Source: Neoechinorhynchus agilis (lineage: Eukaryota; Acanthocephala). Taken from it: a stretch of DNA of 64,000 nucleotides. Below, one piece after another: positions 1 through 12,291 of this stretch. The stretch's first letter is position 1. Each line of letters begins with the position of its first letter. Under the pieces are notes generated by a model that made no database searches, was not told where the DNA came from, and worked only from the letters and a program-made list of their open reading frames with translations. The DNA lies in assembly GCA_051530055.1 (NCBI GenBank), contig CM121341.1, forward strand, positions 2,108,001-2,172,000, read 5' to 3'. A program made the position numbers and the translations under genes.

Positions 1-750
1 TGAAGTTCAATTATCGATTTAAAGTGGGCAAAAAAATTAAGCGATAATTTAGAATTCTATATAATTAAATTTAAACTTTTTCTTCGAAACTAAAATTAGA
101 CACGTATTTCTCTCCCCAAAAATATTTGATTAAAGTAGATTCTAGGAAAGTACTTCAAACGGGCGTCTAGCCAAACTTTTATCAGCAATCGAAATTAAAA
201 CATTATCTTGACGGGAAGGCACTTTGCTCTGACAAGTACTCGACAAATATCATACAATGTGAGCGATCAACTCATGTTAAGAATACGAAATCACTTTCGG
301 TCAGATTCACATTAATTAAAATCTTGTAAACCTGAGACTCAAAGAAAATTAATAGAAACAAAATATTCGTATGATTGTCAATTGCCATCCAAAACCTGAT
401 ACAATGGAGAACTATTATTGTTGAAAAAATATATCCCATTAATTATCCGAATAGAACTTATAATTCAACATACATGAATTAAAACATTTTTAACATTTTC
501 ATCGACTCCACGATAATTCATAGGTGTTTTTTAGAAGCAAGGACGGTAAATAGCGTATTTAAAACTGATCTTTGTTTTGAAATACTGTTCAACTAGGTCA
601 AAAAACGTGCCGCAAGAAATAATCGCCGTGAAATCGAATTAAGAGTATTTTACAATATCTAATAGACGAAGATGTTATCTTCTTGAAAGTAATAATAACT
701 TACTTCTTTGGGGTTTAGACAAAACTACTGAGTAGAAGTAGACCACGGGG

Positions 751-1506
751 TTAAGTCTTTGTCGCTCTCCATACTTTTACCGATAAAGTGAAAACTCTTA
801 TGGTGCGCGGATGGTAAAATGGATAAGAATTGATAAACGGTTGACCAATCAAGTCAGCATCTTTGTTTTTCTCACCCAAATTATTAACCAAAAGTTCGTT
901 AAGATTGATCGGGTGTTGCGCATATCTGCCAGGTTCCTTTCGATGAATAATGAGACAGCGATTGGGATCAAACGAAGCACAAATCTTCTCTCCCGTTTCA
1001 ACTCCCCTTATCTTTGCTTTTGTGACGATCGGATAGCCACTCACGACCGATTCCATTAAATCCCATTTGCTCACAACATATAAGACTACGCTGTCTTTGT
1101 GATATGAACTTAATCTTTCTCTAATTGTTTCATAAGGCAAATGCAGAATAACCTCATCGCCTATTTTCAAATAAAGTTTCATTAGACGATCTTAAGTGAG
1201 TGATACTTGCCCAATTGAACGATTACATCGTTGATTCTGAGATCAGAATAAGAAGCCGGACTGTTCGGAATGATTCGGCTAACGATATGCCCCGTGACAT
1301 CGTCATCTTCAATATGAACACCAAATGACTGCGATATTTGTGGATGCTTGGTGAGTCTCACAATTCTTGTTTGTATTGCTAATCGACGGAACTGAAAGTT
1401 GGTACAAGACATTCCTCAATCTACCTTCTTTTTGTCCAATTATATGAACAGATTGAGCACCAATTACGGGGTTTTGTGATTCATTGATCGGATGGAGTAC
1501 TTTCAT
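751..1506 (-). CDS. PDZ-domain protein, three exons with a GC-AG intron
   Basis: Seen: exon 1 is 1506-1468, exon 2 is 1391-1211 and exon 3 is 1160-751, giving about 209 residues. Exons 1 and 2 join in phase 0 across a 76-nt GT-AG intron. Exons 2 and 3 join in phase 1 across a 50-nt intron that begins GCAAGT and ends AATAG, which makes it a GC-AG intron. The join restores a full PDZ fold: the strand IVRLTKH, the carboxylate-loop equivalent SFGVHI, then IVSRIIPNSPA, LRINDVIVQL, and the final helix and strand YETIRERLSSYHKDSVVLYVVS. The 100-residue C-terminal part is not recognised. The ATG directly follows TTATAG, a possible trans-splice acceptor. Known: PDZ domains bind C-terminal peptides of membrane proteins and act as scaffolds. 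Inferred: a small cytoplasmic adaptor. I cannot say which PDZ family it belongs to, and an exon downstream of 751 is possible. Confidence 0.75.
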
Positions 1507-3108
1507 CTATAATGCTTGATGAAATTATAGCTTTCTGAAATATCTCACAGCGTAAGTGGAAGTCCTAATGATAAAAAAACGCACTTATCTTTCCTTGCAT
1601 GTATTAGATTTCCTGCCATCGTCGCCCTTATCACTACCAAAAGAAGGGAAATGTAATCAGACAATACCTTGCAGGTCTGTTCAAGCGAATAAAATTCCAC
1701 GTTAGACAAAAAAAGGATATCATCGAAAAATCATTAGATGCAAACGTCGTACATTGCTCGAGAAGGGTGCATTAAGGGCGTGAAACAAAACTGCGGGACT
1801 ACACGAGACGTCAAACTCATGACCGTAATAGGCCCGTCTCGCTTTTAGTAAAGCTTGAAAGCGGATTGACATGAGGTTATGGTCTCTCCTTGGTAAAAAA
1901 AATTCAACTGATTATTCACCCACTTTTCAGTTACAGAGCAAAACCTTTTTGTTTCTATCATTGTGAAAGTAATGCATTTGAACAAGAACCGAAATTATGG
2001 AAACTTAAATCTTTAAAAAAATTAGAAAAGTTTTCAATTTCGAAAGGGTTAATTTACTCTTTTTGACCTTCAAATTTAATCTGAAAATTAGTTGCACATA
2101 TAACATAATAGAATATGTTAAAATTAATTATAAAACATCTAATGTTTGAAAATACTTGATTTCCTCATAAATCTTGAATTGAAATGCAAAGTCGAATAAC
2201 GGAAACTATTTTAGCATTAAAGTTTCAATATTTTAAATACGAGGAGATTTTAAAACAGCGTTTGCCTGAGAATTCAAAATTAATCGTGTTTTTAAAGCGC
2301 TCAGTTCTAGCTGCTTATTGTCTTAGGTAACTTCGGATAAAAATTTAAGAAGATCTGTGCGCTATCTACGATACCTACGACACTGGTATCCTTTTTATAG
2401 GCTTGAACTATGGTTAGAAGATAGAAGCATGCTATGGAAAGTCACTGTAATCGAATTCCACATCAGTATGCATTTCAGGTAACCCAACATGATGCCACGA
2501 CTCTGAGAACGTTCTTCAAGGGCACGTTAGGAAGATATAAACAAGGTAATGTTTGTTGCAAAATACAAGATGATTTTCAAAACGGCATTTCCATTGGGAA
2601 ATCAGCTCTTATATTGCAATAGATCCGAGTATTCATTCTTAAAATTACCTACCGACAAATCAGCACTTTCTTAGATTTGAGCTTTAAACTAATAAGCTAT
2701 AACATCGGTAAATGTTTGAACGCGGTTATATTGTTGACGATATATCCGTATAGAATGTGAATGTATGAGTTTTTAGCAACGGATAAATTACAAAATCTGT
2801 TGTTTAATATTTCATCCTCTAAATTCTGAAGTCTCATGCGTGGAGTTCGATACATTAAAATGAGAAATCATTTTTCTTTATTTCTCCTTGACTAAAAACA
2901 ATCTATGGATAACATCTTTACAAAATATGTTGTTGAGAGAAGATCGAAGTTATCATTGGAAGGGATAAAAGCCACTGTTGTCAATATGTGTTATTTTCAC
3001 AGCCGTTTTGATCCATGAGACAAAACAGCTCCTTGTCAATCCATTAGACACACAAAGTGGAAACCTGCTTTTTATTTACAGTCATTTAGTTTGAAAGCCG
3101 AAAATCTG
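1507..3108. other. Intergenic, with one possible plus-strand exon
   Basis: Most of this stretch shows no coding pattern and no repeat that I recognise. The exception is 2350-2478 on the plus strand. It is an open stretch rich in Arg, Leu, Trp and Tyr (RYLRHWYPFYRLELW) that starts after an AG and ends at CAG followed by GTAACC. No clean partner exon was found, so it may be a small unknown exon or chance. Confidence 0.3.
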
Positions 3109-4812
3109 TTAGGCGAATCTTTGTCTCATTGGAGGAGCTGGTGGCTGTGAGTTTATTAGATTGGCATTCGATGAGGTTGAGCAAGATGATCCTTGATTAT
3201 AGCAGTATTGACGATCTGGTTGTTGTGAAACTGGTGGCTGGAAGGTAGAGCTTGTGAACGTGCAGAGATGTTGTCTTTGATCAAAGTCTTACATTGAACA
3301 GATTATGTTGAGAATAAATCCATAGTCAAGAAAAAGGACAAACCTGTGTTTGAAGATGATGCATTTGAAGCGTCCATTTCTCCATGTCTTCTCGGATCAC
3401 TTCCTCCGCGAATAGTTTTTCGCACAAAACTTCCTCCGGATCGTATATCGTTCATGTTGTGATGAGTAAGATCACTCGGCTCAGGAGACTGCATCAATAA
3501 AAGAAACGAACTTCGAAAACTGTCACTTCGATTTCGAGATATGTCATGATTGATTATTCCCGAAGGTTTATTCACTCCCTGAGGCTTGTTTTTTCGCATT
3601 CGTCTTCGCTTTTCCCATATTACCAAAGTGATTATAAAAGAAGTCGCGACTACTGAAAATGCAACCATCCATGCTGCCGACCAGTACATCTTTCTGGAAC
3701 TAAATAACGATGGGTACCTTATTAAAAGGTGATTGATTTCATTTTCTACGTAAGCCCGAAATCGATTACACCTTCTCTACTTTATCAGGAGTGCGATACA
3801 GAATTGTATCGGAAACAGCTTGGTGATTATCTCTTCCGACATAAGCATTTCTGGCCATTACCTTTATTCTATACAATGTTCTAGGTTTAAGGTTTCTCAA
3901 TGCGGTCCGATTATCTCCGGTAGGATAGACTAAATGTTTATACCAAAGCGCAACTGTTGACCCGGGTTTATCCATTGACCTAATCAAATCCATGTCTGGA
4001 TAATCGTCAATTTCATCATCGTCAAAATCATCAATTGTAGGCGTGTAAAGAACAACGTATTGGATTGAACTAAACACGTCTCGATTCCGATGACTTCCAT
4101 GGCTCCATTGAACCCAGGCTACCGTTGGATCATGATTATCGGGGATTACGATGACCCGCGTGGGAGCGAATTGGGATCGAGCGATAGGAAGAGTCGATGC
4201 TTCTAAAATCAAACTCCAATCACTTTGACGACCAGCTTTGGTTACAGCTGATCGGATTTCATAGATAGTATTGGACTCAAGATCCGACAAAATGGTCTGA
4301 TTCCTATATCCCTTCACACGTTTCTCAATGAAAGCCATTGAATCATCCGGGGATTTGATTCTATACTCAACGATAACCGAGTCAAGGAAATCTGAATCAT
4401 GGAACCAATTTACGATCATATAATCCGACGAACGCGTCGAAACGCCGAGATTAACGGGTGGATCAGGTTTATACTCCTGTTGAAGTGTTCTAAACTGTTC
4501 TTGAGTTCCTATATAAGCATTCCCGCGAAGGTCAATGGGTTGTACGTTTACATGGTAGACTGTATCCGGGTTAAGATTGTCTAATTTCACGTAATATGGT
4601 TGAGCATAAGTCACTGGAACAAGGAACTTTGCATCGAATGGGCCGTCTTTTCCGTAGGTCACCATATATTCTTGAACTACTGATAGATTTGAATCTGGCG
4701 GCCATGATACAACGGCCCATGTGTCTCCTATAGGATTTACCCTGAGTTGTGATGGGTTCAAATGGATTGAAAGACAGAGATGGATGATTTGTAGAGTAGC
4801 AAGTAGCCGCAT
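3109..4812 (-). CDS. Type I membrane receptor with three fibronectin type III domains
   Basis: Seen: three exons, 4812-3772, 3689-3344 and 3287-3109, join in phases 0 and 1 across introns of 82 and 56 nt to give about 521 residues. A hydrophobic N-terminus (MRLLATLQIIHLCLSIHL) looks like a signal peptide. Three fibronectin III domains follow at about residues 18-110, 115-205 and 215-343. The third carries an Asp-rich insertion. Then comes one membrane helix (about 350-372, WMVAFSVVATSFIITLVIW), a basic stop-transfer KRRRMRK, and a Ser/Pro/Gln-rich tail ending PPAPPMRQRFA. N-glycosylation sequons (NLS, NQT, NRT) lie outside the membrane. Known: this layout is typical of adhesion or guidance receptors. 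The tail has no catalytic domain, so it may work through docking motifs such as its proline-rich end. I cannot name an orthologue. The upstream neighbours are about 1.3 kb away. Confidence 0.8.
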
Positions 4813-6124
4813 GGGGTTAGAGTACTCTTAATGGAAGTTGTCGCCTATTCTGAAAGGGAACAAATTCAACAAGAGTTAGAGAGAATGGACGCACAAGTGT
4901 GTCCGTCATATGCTGCTATAACATCGAGAAGAGGTCTATGTGGCGGCGATGATGGAGACATTCTTATAATCGAGTTCCAATCAGCTTATCAGTTGGACAC
5001 GCTGAAATAGCAGTAAATATTTTTATACGGCTACCCGGGTGGGAGGTGCTAAAAGCCACACCTGATATCCCAACGTGATAGTGTGCTTTACGCGGTTGTA
5101 TCTAAAAATTCTCAGAATCAGAGCCACTTTTGGCCGAAATGTTTGCTCTGATGATTGAGAACTAAAGAGCAAACATGGCTTATTCCTGGTTAGTTTCATG
5201 GGACCACTGAGACGGTGGCAATAAAACACAGAAATACGAGTGTCACTGTCAGTGGCACTGCATTCGAGAGAGAGAGAGAATAAGTAGCAGCCTTGACGTT
5301 TTCATCGGTCTGTAGGAGATCGATTACCTAAGAAAGGCATCTTTTTAAGAAAAGTGTAATGATCCTGGATAACCATGACCGAACGAGAAAGTGCGTGTAA
5401 GAGAGATTCCATTAGATTGTTGAATAATTAAATAGAGCGAGACGGACGATGCTATCTAGGAATTGATAAAGAAGACCTTGACGGACGAATAGGGAATGTC
5501 ACTCATTAGAGATGGCGGCTGTGGCGACATTTGGTGTGGAATGTGATCGCAACTGACTCTGTTGGTTCTGAAAAGACTTTCTAGAATATAAGTATGGCGT
5601 CCGGGGTGGAGACGGTCGGTTGGATTTACTCAGCTGGACTTGTCCAAGAGACATATGGCGACCGTATCCGACTGGGCGATGATTGTTGGGAAAAAAGGGG
5701 GGGGATTGAAGAAAACACTTCTAAATTCGCCTAAGCGTTTTGATAGACATTAATAAGACAGCGTCCACACTAACAATGGTATTTGTCTCATTCCGTTTTT
5801 CTGAAACTGGAAGGGAAAAAGTGTTCACAGCCGTTTTTCCGCAAAGGAGCTGAGATTTTCACAGTCTACTGCTTGATTGTTGTTCCCACTGCTGCGTGTA
5901 TCGCCGATCCAACTGTTTCAATCTCGACACTGGTCTGCTGCTCTAGCAGAATAAAGAGTGACAATTATGCAACACACACATATCCTCTCCCCCTCCCTCA
6001 TTCTCCTGGCAACTCGAGAAAGATTGTAGGAAGTGGTTCGGGTGATTAGAGTGCGGTGAAGTCGTCCGCTCGTTTATTTGATCGATATAAATGTCCATTT
6101 ATTTTACTTAAAAAGATGTTGCGA
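4813..6124. other. Intergenic region between the receptor and the membrane-protein gene
   Basis: No gene is supported. A short GA-repeat run lies near 5266-5280. Small open frames here lack coding character. It probably holds the 5' control region of the fibronectin III receptor. Confidence 0.4.
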
Positions 6125-7030
6125 TTACATTTCAGAGTATTTCGGCTCTGAATTAGTCCGATCGGTATCGTCATCTTTGTCTGAATCCAAGTAATGAGAA
6201 TATCCAGATGATTCCAGTCTGAAGAAAACATTGCTCACTTCATCAGAGACTCTATCTGCTTGGTGAAACGAGAAATTCACGTGCTCATCCGGATTAAATT
6301 TTATTTTTAAGATACTTTGCGCTCGAACTTTTTGAAATGTGTTTCCAATATTTGATAAACAAGTGGCAGCGATTAAAATGTTGCCCATGCAACTTATGAT
6401 TAAGCCTGACAAAGAAATGTAGAAGCCTGAATCATACCAAAGTTTAATACAAGTATGTTGAATTGTTCGAATTGTCATTGCGAAACATACTGAGACGGAT
6501 ATTGTCAAGATTACTGATAGAATAAGACCGAAAATCGGAACCATTATATTCGATTTTCGTTTAAAAAACAAATAAATCAATGTACAGGTATATGAGGCCA
6601 GCACAATCACTGCAGTTATCCAAATGTAAAAGAATGTAACAGCCACTGTAAAGCTATATCGCGGGTTTTCCATATCGTATCGTGTATTCGGTGCACCGAG
6701 TATTCGTTTTTAAAAGTAATAAAGCCCGAACGAGTCTCGGATACACACCCATCTACAGCATTCGCCTTTATTCATTATCGAATTATCTGAAGTATACATA
6801 ACTGGTTCACAGTAGCCAAATAGACCCAAGTAACGAGTATGGTTTCCTTGGGTTTCGGTTACCGTCAGAATCTTCATGAAAAAGTAGGAATTGAAACCCA
6901 CGATGCATAATGCAGCTCCAATTGCCTCGCAGAATATTATGACTGGAACAGCGAAAACTAGAAGATTTTGTAAGTAAACGTTTTGCATTTGTCTTGTAGT
7001 AGAATACGCCTCTAATGCATTCATAGGCAT
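6125..7030 (-). CDS. Four-helix membrane protein (copy A)
   Basis: Seen: exon 1 is 7030-6745 and exon 2 is 6645-6125, joined in phase 1 across a 99-nt intron (donor GTATCC, acceptor TTTACAG). The product is about 268 residues. Four hydrophobic segments are visible: NLLVFAVPVIIFCEAIGAALC in exon 1 and three more in exon 2. After the first helix lies an extracellular-type loop with GYC followed 16 residues later by CC. After the second helix comes a basic turn FFKRKSNI. The tail after the last helix is hydrophilic and acidic (DSDKDDDTD). The gene at 9.7 kb has the same layout, the GxC...CC loop and FFKRKSHI. Known: four-helix proteins with a Cys-containing first loop include claudin/PMP22-like and tetraspanin families, but neither signature fits fully. 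Function unknown. The splice join is inferred. Confidence 0.65.
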
Positions 7031-7590
7031 TTACGACGGTGATTCGTTCTTAGGTAAAAATGAATCATTCCCCTTTTCCTCACATTTTTGAATCTTGGAT
7101 CGGTGTCTCACGCAGATTCGGCATTTATAGAGTTTAAACTCTCAGAACATGTTAATATTCTTAGCTCCTGTTGCAGTCTTCTCCTTTTTATTTGGCTCCA
7201 TTTTTTTTACTATTGGATGCAATTCTTATCATTAAATCAGTGGACCGTAAATTAATTGGTCGTTTTGACATTTTAAAATATTACAACGCCGGAAATCAGA
7301 ACGGATACTTTTTAAAGTAGTTTTTAATTTTTTTACATTTGCTTTGTTATTTGATTTTGCACTTCTGATTTGACGAATTTTTCTCGTTTCAAGTTTCAGG
7401 AATGAACTTTACCCTATCGATCAAAAAAATTTGCCCATTGAGAATAAATAATTATTGAAATTTCCGTAATTTGGGCTTGCACGTTGTTGTTTTTCAACAA
7501 ATTTTCCTCCATTTCTAGTTTCGGAAAAATTCACCAATAAGAATAATTATGAATTTTATATGTTTCATTATTTATCTTTATCTTAATCAA
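7031..7590. other. Non-coding, AT-rich
   Basis: Nothing gene-like was seen. This is the upstream flank of membrane-protein gene A. It leads into a tandem repeat. Confidence 0.4.
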
Positions 7591-8130
7591 ATACACTCAT
7601 GGACTTATGGCATGTCCTTTTTAGGATGCTCACATACTTCGGAAGCGCTCAGCCGCACTCGAAAGGACAGGACCCACCCCATTTCTGGCCAATGGGCGAT
7701 CTCAAACCCTGACCCCCATCTTAAATCAAATACACTCATGGCCTTACGGCATGTCTTTTTGGGGATCCTTTTCGTTCTTTGGGAGCCTCTCGGCTAACTC
7801 ACATACTTCGGAAGCGCTCAGCCGAACTCGAAAGGACAGGACCCACCCCATTTCTGGCCAATGGGCGATCTCAAACCCTGACCCCTATTTTAAATCGCAT
7901 ACACTCATGGCCTTACGGCATGTCCTTTTTGGGATCCTTTTCGTTCTTTGGGAGCCTCTCCGCTAACTCACATACTTCGGAAGCGCTCAGCCGCACTCGA
8001 AAGGACAGGACCAACCCCATTTGGGGCCAATGGGCGATCTCAAACCCTGACCCCCATCTTAAATCGCATACACTCATGGACTTATGGCATGTCTTTTTGG
8101 GGATCCTTTTCGTTCTTTGGGAGCCTCTGC
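7591..8130. repeat. Tandem repeat, 169-bp unit, about 3.3 copies
   Basis: The marker atacactcat recurs at 7591, 7730, 7899 and 8068, so the spacing is 139, 169 and 169 bp. Each unit is GC-richer than its surroundings and contains aagcgctcagccg and ccaatgggcgatctc. Units differ by a few bases and by one 30-bp gap in the first copy. Open frames across it are repeat artefacts. Its source is not recognised. Confidence 0.85.
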
Positions 8131-8865
8131 ACATCAGTATTGTAGTCGTCAATATTGTGCTTATATTATTTTTTCACGAACAGTTATACTCCTATTGTCT
8201 TAATTCGCGACTGAATACACATCATATTTACTTCTTACATTTATCTTTATAACTAAAGTTAAGCTTTAGCTGAAGTCAAGATCACATAACCATACTAAAA
8301 CTCATAAGTTGATTTTATAAAAATTGAGATCACGACCCTTCTTGTTTATTTCGAAAGCCGATATATAAATCAAATCGATCAAATTATCTTTAAAAAAAAG
8401 CATCCACGTGGATACCTTATTGCGCTTTTGCATATTTTCGACATTGATAATTTGGAAAATTAGTGGTTACTGTGGATACTCGGATCAAAACTGAATTAAC
8501 GTATCAATAAAAGCACTTTTCATAGCATTGAGATTGAAGACTATTGTTAATTCATTCTTAAAGCGGAAATAAATCTCGTCAATTTTGACAGCCAGCGGCA
8601 TATTTTCATTATGAATAGTCGCAGAGGTACTCCTTATTTTAGAAAGTAGATTTTAAAGGAGGTTATTCGGGAGGGGTCATCGAAACCACTTCGATGAAAA
8701 GGCATTCACTTAAACATAAGTTATTTGAAATTGATGGAATTATTCCACTATTGTTTAATCATGCATTTTCTTCATAAAACGCTCCTTAAATTTTGTTTTT
8801 AAAATTACGATTCTCATAATAAAAGACATAATTTTTTTAAGCATACATAATTTATAGTTTCATCA
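8131..8865. other. Non-coding, AT-rich
   Basis: No coding pattern or recognised repeat. It may contain the missing first exon of the membrane-protein gene at 9.7 kb, but none could be identified. Confidence 0.35.
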
Positions 8866-8973
8866 ACGCTCCCATTCATCGGCACTGGCCAAAATGCTAG
8901 CCGCATTGCCCCGCTGCACCGCAATGCTTATTTTTTGCGCCAAGAACGACGTCGATCTTGGCTCTCCAGTCGC
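8866..8973 (-). mobile_element. LINE fragment (restriction-like-endonuclease family), 3' coding end
   Basis: About 108 bp closely match 25205-25315, including ctggccaaaatgct and ttattttttg. In the minus frame it reads the terminal part of the LINE protein (QKISIAVQRGNAASILA in the 25.2 kb copy). The foldback element at 8974 begins exactly where the match stops, which indicates that the foldback inserted into the LINE fragment. Confidence 0.65.
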
Positions 8974-9596
8974 TCTCCATTTTTAGTTTATATCTAAATT
9001 TGTCTGAAGACCATTATCAAATAATTGACCATCATCCAAACGGACATATACATTAATGGGGCCTATGGGAAACGACTTTTATCTTATTTGGCAATGACAA
9101 CAACCATTTCATTGTCCGAGTCCGGGCATTCAACATCTTAATGTCTCTGGGTTTAAATTCTTAATCCCAAACCCGGGAAATTTAACAAATATTAAATATA
9201 AATATATCGCATAATTTATAAACCCCAGGAATCTTTTTGATCGGGTTGATTTGCAGCTATTTTTAAACTTACATTAAATAACATTGCCGTACTTAATTTA
9301 AGTGAAATATTTTTTAAATATGTGAATTCGTTTCTAAGACTTTGTCCAGAATTAATGTTTCATTGTCTGGTACAGAAATATTAAAACCTGTACAAATAAA
9401 CGGGACCATGACATGTGACCCAGAGACATTAAGATGTTGAATGTCCGGACTCGGACAATGAAATGGTTGTTGTTATTGCCAAATAAGATAAAAGTCGTTT
9501 CCCATAGGCCCCATGAATGTGTATGTCCGTTTGGATGATGGCCAATTATTAGATAATGGTCTTCAGACCAATTTAGATATAAACTAAAAATGGAGA
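8974..9596. mobile_element. Foldback element with about 190-bp inverted arms
   Basis: The left arm (8974 to about 9165) and right arm (about 9413-9596) are inverted copies with few mismatches. Both begin at tctccatttttagtttata, and shared stretches include the complement of gggaaacgacttttatctta. About 250 bp of AT-rich loop separates them. There is no coding capacity. It looks like a non-autonomous DNA element (MITE/foldback). No clear target duplication was seen. It separates gene B at 9.7 kb from any upstream exon. Confidence 0.8.
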
Positions 9597-9691
9597 TTCA
9601 AGTTTAGATTAAACTGACAAGCCGAATATAATTGATATTTTCGAAATTCTAACATAAACATCATACTTTACGATCCACTGTGAGACGTTAG

Positions 9692-10271
9692 GGGGAATTT
9701 CCCTGAACCAAAACGCGCTTTTCGTCCTGCTGATGTTGGGCTTCGTGGAATTTGCCATGCGTCTCAGATTGACGGCTATAAGGTGGATTGCTGTCACGAA
9801 TTCATTCAACAATTTAAAGGAATCCAGGAATCACGAATAACAGCCATTGTATGGGGATGCTTGACAGCAGTATTGTTGGCCTATGGGATGATTGTGGCGG
9901 TTCTATTTTTCAAAAGGAAATCACATATTATCATTTGGTTCATTGGAGCAGTTATTGTCACGGGTACATCGATTTCTTTACTGTTCAGTTTTGCTTATAT
10001 CACAGCGACTTTTACATCATTGGCAGCTGATTATACGATGATTTACGACTTCTATTTTGCTTTATTCGGAGTTATTTTAAGCCTGATTTCTCATATATTA
10101 ACACTAATTGGCATCTTTCATTTAATTCGAAGAAAAGCTGTCTTGTGGAGAATCAGAGCAGAATCAACGATGATTTCATGCACCGAGAGAGATCACGTCG
10201 ATTTTGCATTTCATGTGCCTGAATCACATATCCGTTTTGTACTTCCAGAGGTACCAAACAGTGTAAATTGA
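9692..10271 (+). CDS. Four-helix membrane protein (copy B), 5' end incomplete
   Basis: Seen: one long exon from a likely acceptor (cgttag) near 9691 to the stop at 10271, with AATAAA directly after it at 10273. The exon opens with a loop carrying GIC then, 12 residues on, CC. Three membrane helices follow, including AIVWGCLTAVLLAYGMIVAV, then FFKRKSHI, and a polar tail ending PEVPNSVN. The order of helix, FFKRKS turn, two helices and tail matches the gene at 6.1 kb, with low sequence identity, so the pair are diverged paralogues in divergent orientation. The first exon, with helix 1, was not found. The foldback element at 8974-9596 lies where it might be expected, so the gene could be truncated or simply have a distant first exon. 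Function unknown. Confidence 0.6.
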
Positions 10272-11020
10272 AAATAAAGAAATATTCTAGCGGTTTTTAT
10301 TGGATGAAAGAGCATTCAACGAATATCCACTCTAATGACACGTGAATATCAGAACTATAAAGAGTTTCTCATAATACAAATAATTTGTGAAAATTGGCAA
10401 ATTCGTCAAAGTATTCAACAGCCAATTTCTTAAAAAAATTGCATATGTAAAAAACCTACACTAAATTGTTTTTAGCAGAATGAGGAAATCCTTAGTATGG
10501 TCAAATATCTTTCCGTTTAAAATCAAGTGCAACATTTTTAAACCCAAAATTAAATACTTTTCACATTTATCCGACTGCGTAAATTTAAATTGGTCGCATT
10601 TTATATACTTCTAACTATTAAAATATTTTGCCGAATAAATTTTTAATCCTTGGGGCCTCGTGTAAAATTGATTAAATATAACCATCGAGCGCCTTAAAAA
10701 TGCATCTTTTAACGGCGATTAGTTGAAACAGCGAACAGCTAGAAAGTAGAAATTAACACTTCCATGAAATTTGCAATTATTCAAAATCTCGGCTAATAAA
10801 TCAGTTACGTCCTCTTAGCATGATACCATTTCAATCCTGATTCACTGGAACGTTTAAATTATTTAAGATTATAGAGAAACCGTATTCAATTTTTAGGTGA
10901 TTTGATAGCGAACTTCCTCGAATGTCAGAAACGGACAATTGGGTTGTTGTTTATGATAAAGTGATTTTTGCTCCTAAAGCTGAAATTTGAATAATTTTTT
11001 CTTGCGCATTTCTTTGAAAT
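10272..11020. other. Non-coding, AT-rich
   Basis: Apart from the polyadenylation signal of the preceding gene, nothing was recognised. Confidence 0.4.
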
Positions 11021-11560
11021 TCAAGGTTTACATAACGGGGTGCGGTTGCGATTATTAGCGATCGTATACTGAGCACTGTAACACTTTTTAAGCGTTTTCT
11101 TACGATAGGGGAATGGGCGGAAGCTTACTGCTTCGTCGGAGAGAAGGGTACCAACAGAAGCGATTGGGATAGCGTTGAGCCAAGCACCCGATTCTCTAGT
11201 AGAGACTGCCGCCAATCGAGTTCGGTTCACCAAGTCTCGAAAATCTGAAATTAAAGAGTTACGAATTCTCGCTACCAGGGGTGAGTTCCAAACTGATTGT
11301 TTGCAACCATTGGCGGCTACTTGCTCGCTGCCTGAATCTTCACACCAAAGATTAAGAGCCTCTATGAAATCTTCATCCAAAGTGTAATTCCCGCCGCCGC
11401 ACGACACAGGCAAGGATCCCTGACGCCAGGTATCGTCCAAGAGCTGAGTATTTAAATATTATCCAGCCAGGCTGCCAAAGTTTCGTCTAATTGTTTCATC
11501 TTATCTTTGTGTCCAAAAAAACGTGCTGTGCGCAGCTTATACAGCAGTTTTGGAGCACTA
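11021..11560 (-). mobile_element. LINE fragment (restriction-like-endonuclease family), middle part
   Basis: Minus frames read the segment that precedes the zinc-binding part of this LINE protein: LDEDFIEALNLWCEDSG, then QSVWNSPLVARI, RTRLAAVSTRESGAWLNAIP and ASVGTLLSDEAV. The 5' part (tggacacaaagataagatga) is nearly identical to plus-strand 31316-31390. At the 3' side the match is lost right after SDEAV, so this is a truncated piece. Confidence 0.7.
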
Positions 11561-12291
11561 AAATCAGAGTTTTTTAAAAATATTTTAATACCAAATTTTC
11601 CCTGCTGTCAATTTCACTTACCATTTTAGAAAATTCCTTTATACAAAGTGGTTAACCGTTTCTTATTCATTTTTGTTAGGCACTCGTTTTATGACAATAA
11701 AAAGTCTAATATAACATTTCGCTTTTTAAGCATTCCTCGTACGTTCTTAATGGAATTATCAATAGTTTATTAATACCGGGAAAAAATGCACTTAGGAAAA
11801 ACGGGTCAATGAGTAACTTTGTGTGAATTAGTTATAATCATCGGTGGATTACAGTGAAAATGAATTAAAACTTGAGCAGAGAAATCAACAACGATGGACA
11901 AAAATAAGTAACAAATAATAATTATTATAAAGCTTGTTTCCAAAAATTCAAAATTTAAAAATAAATACAATTAGTAGAGATATTGTATCGCTCGCTCGAG
12001 TATTTTCTTTCCTTTTTGTGTTTCTTTTCTTATTTAATTGTTTATTCCGAAGATATGCAATATTTAAATTTTCAAACTTGTATAAACTTTTATTATTTTA
12101 ACCTTTGAGTTTCACACCGATTTCTCCAGTGCTCGCATTTTTGCTTTTACCCTAAAAACGGCGAAGAGTACTTGGAATAAATTGCGAAACGCATGAACAT
12201 TCTATATTTCGTAAAGCCCAAATCTCATCAAATTTCAATGCTAAAAATGTATTAACTTGAGGTAAATCTTTTCTGTAAGTTGATGCTTTTT
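11561..12291. other. Non-coding, AT-rich
   Basis: No coding pattern. It is flanked on both sides by minus-strand fragments of the same LINE and may be partly LINE 3' flank. Confidence 0.35.

Noticed and set aside
2434-2622. Plus-strand frame starting at 2434
   Set aside because: The reading with better coding texture is another frame (2350-2478) that ends at a donor site. The 2434 frame crosses that donor.
7549-8252. Overlapping open frames in the 7.6-8.1 kb repeat
   Set aside because: The frames repeat with the 169-bp unit and exist on both strands. There is no start context, no splice logic and no unique coding part.
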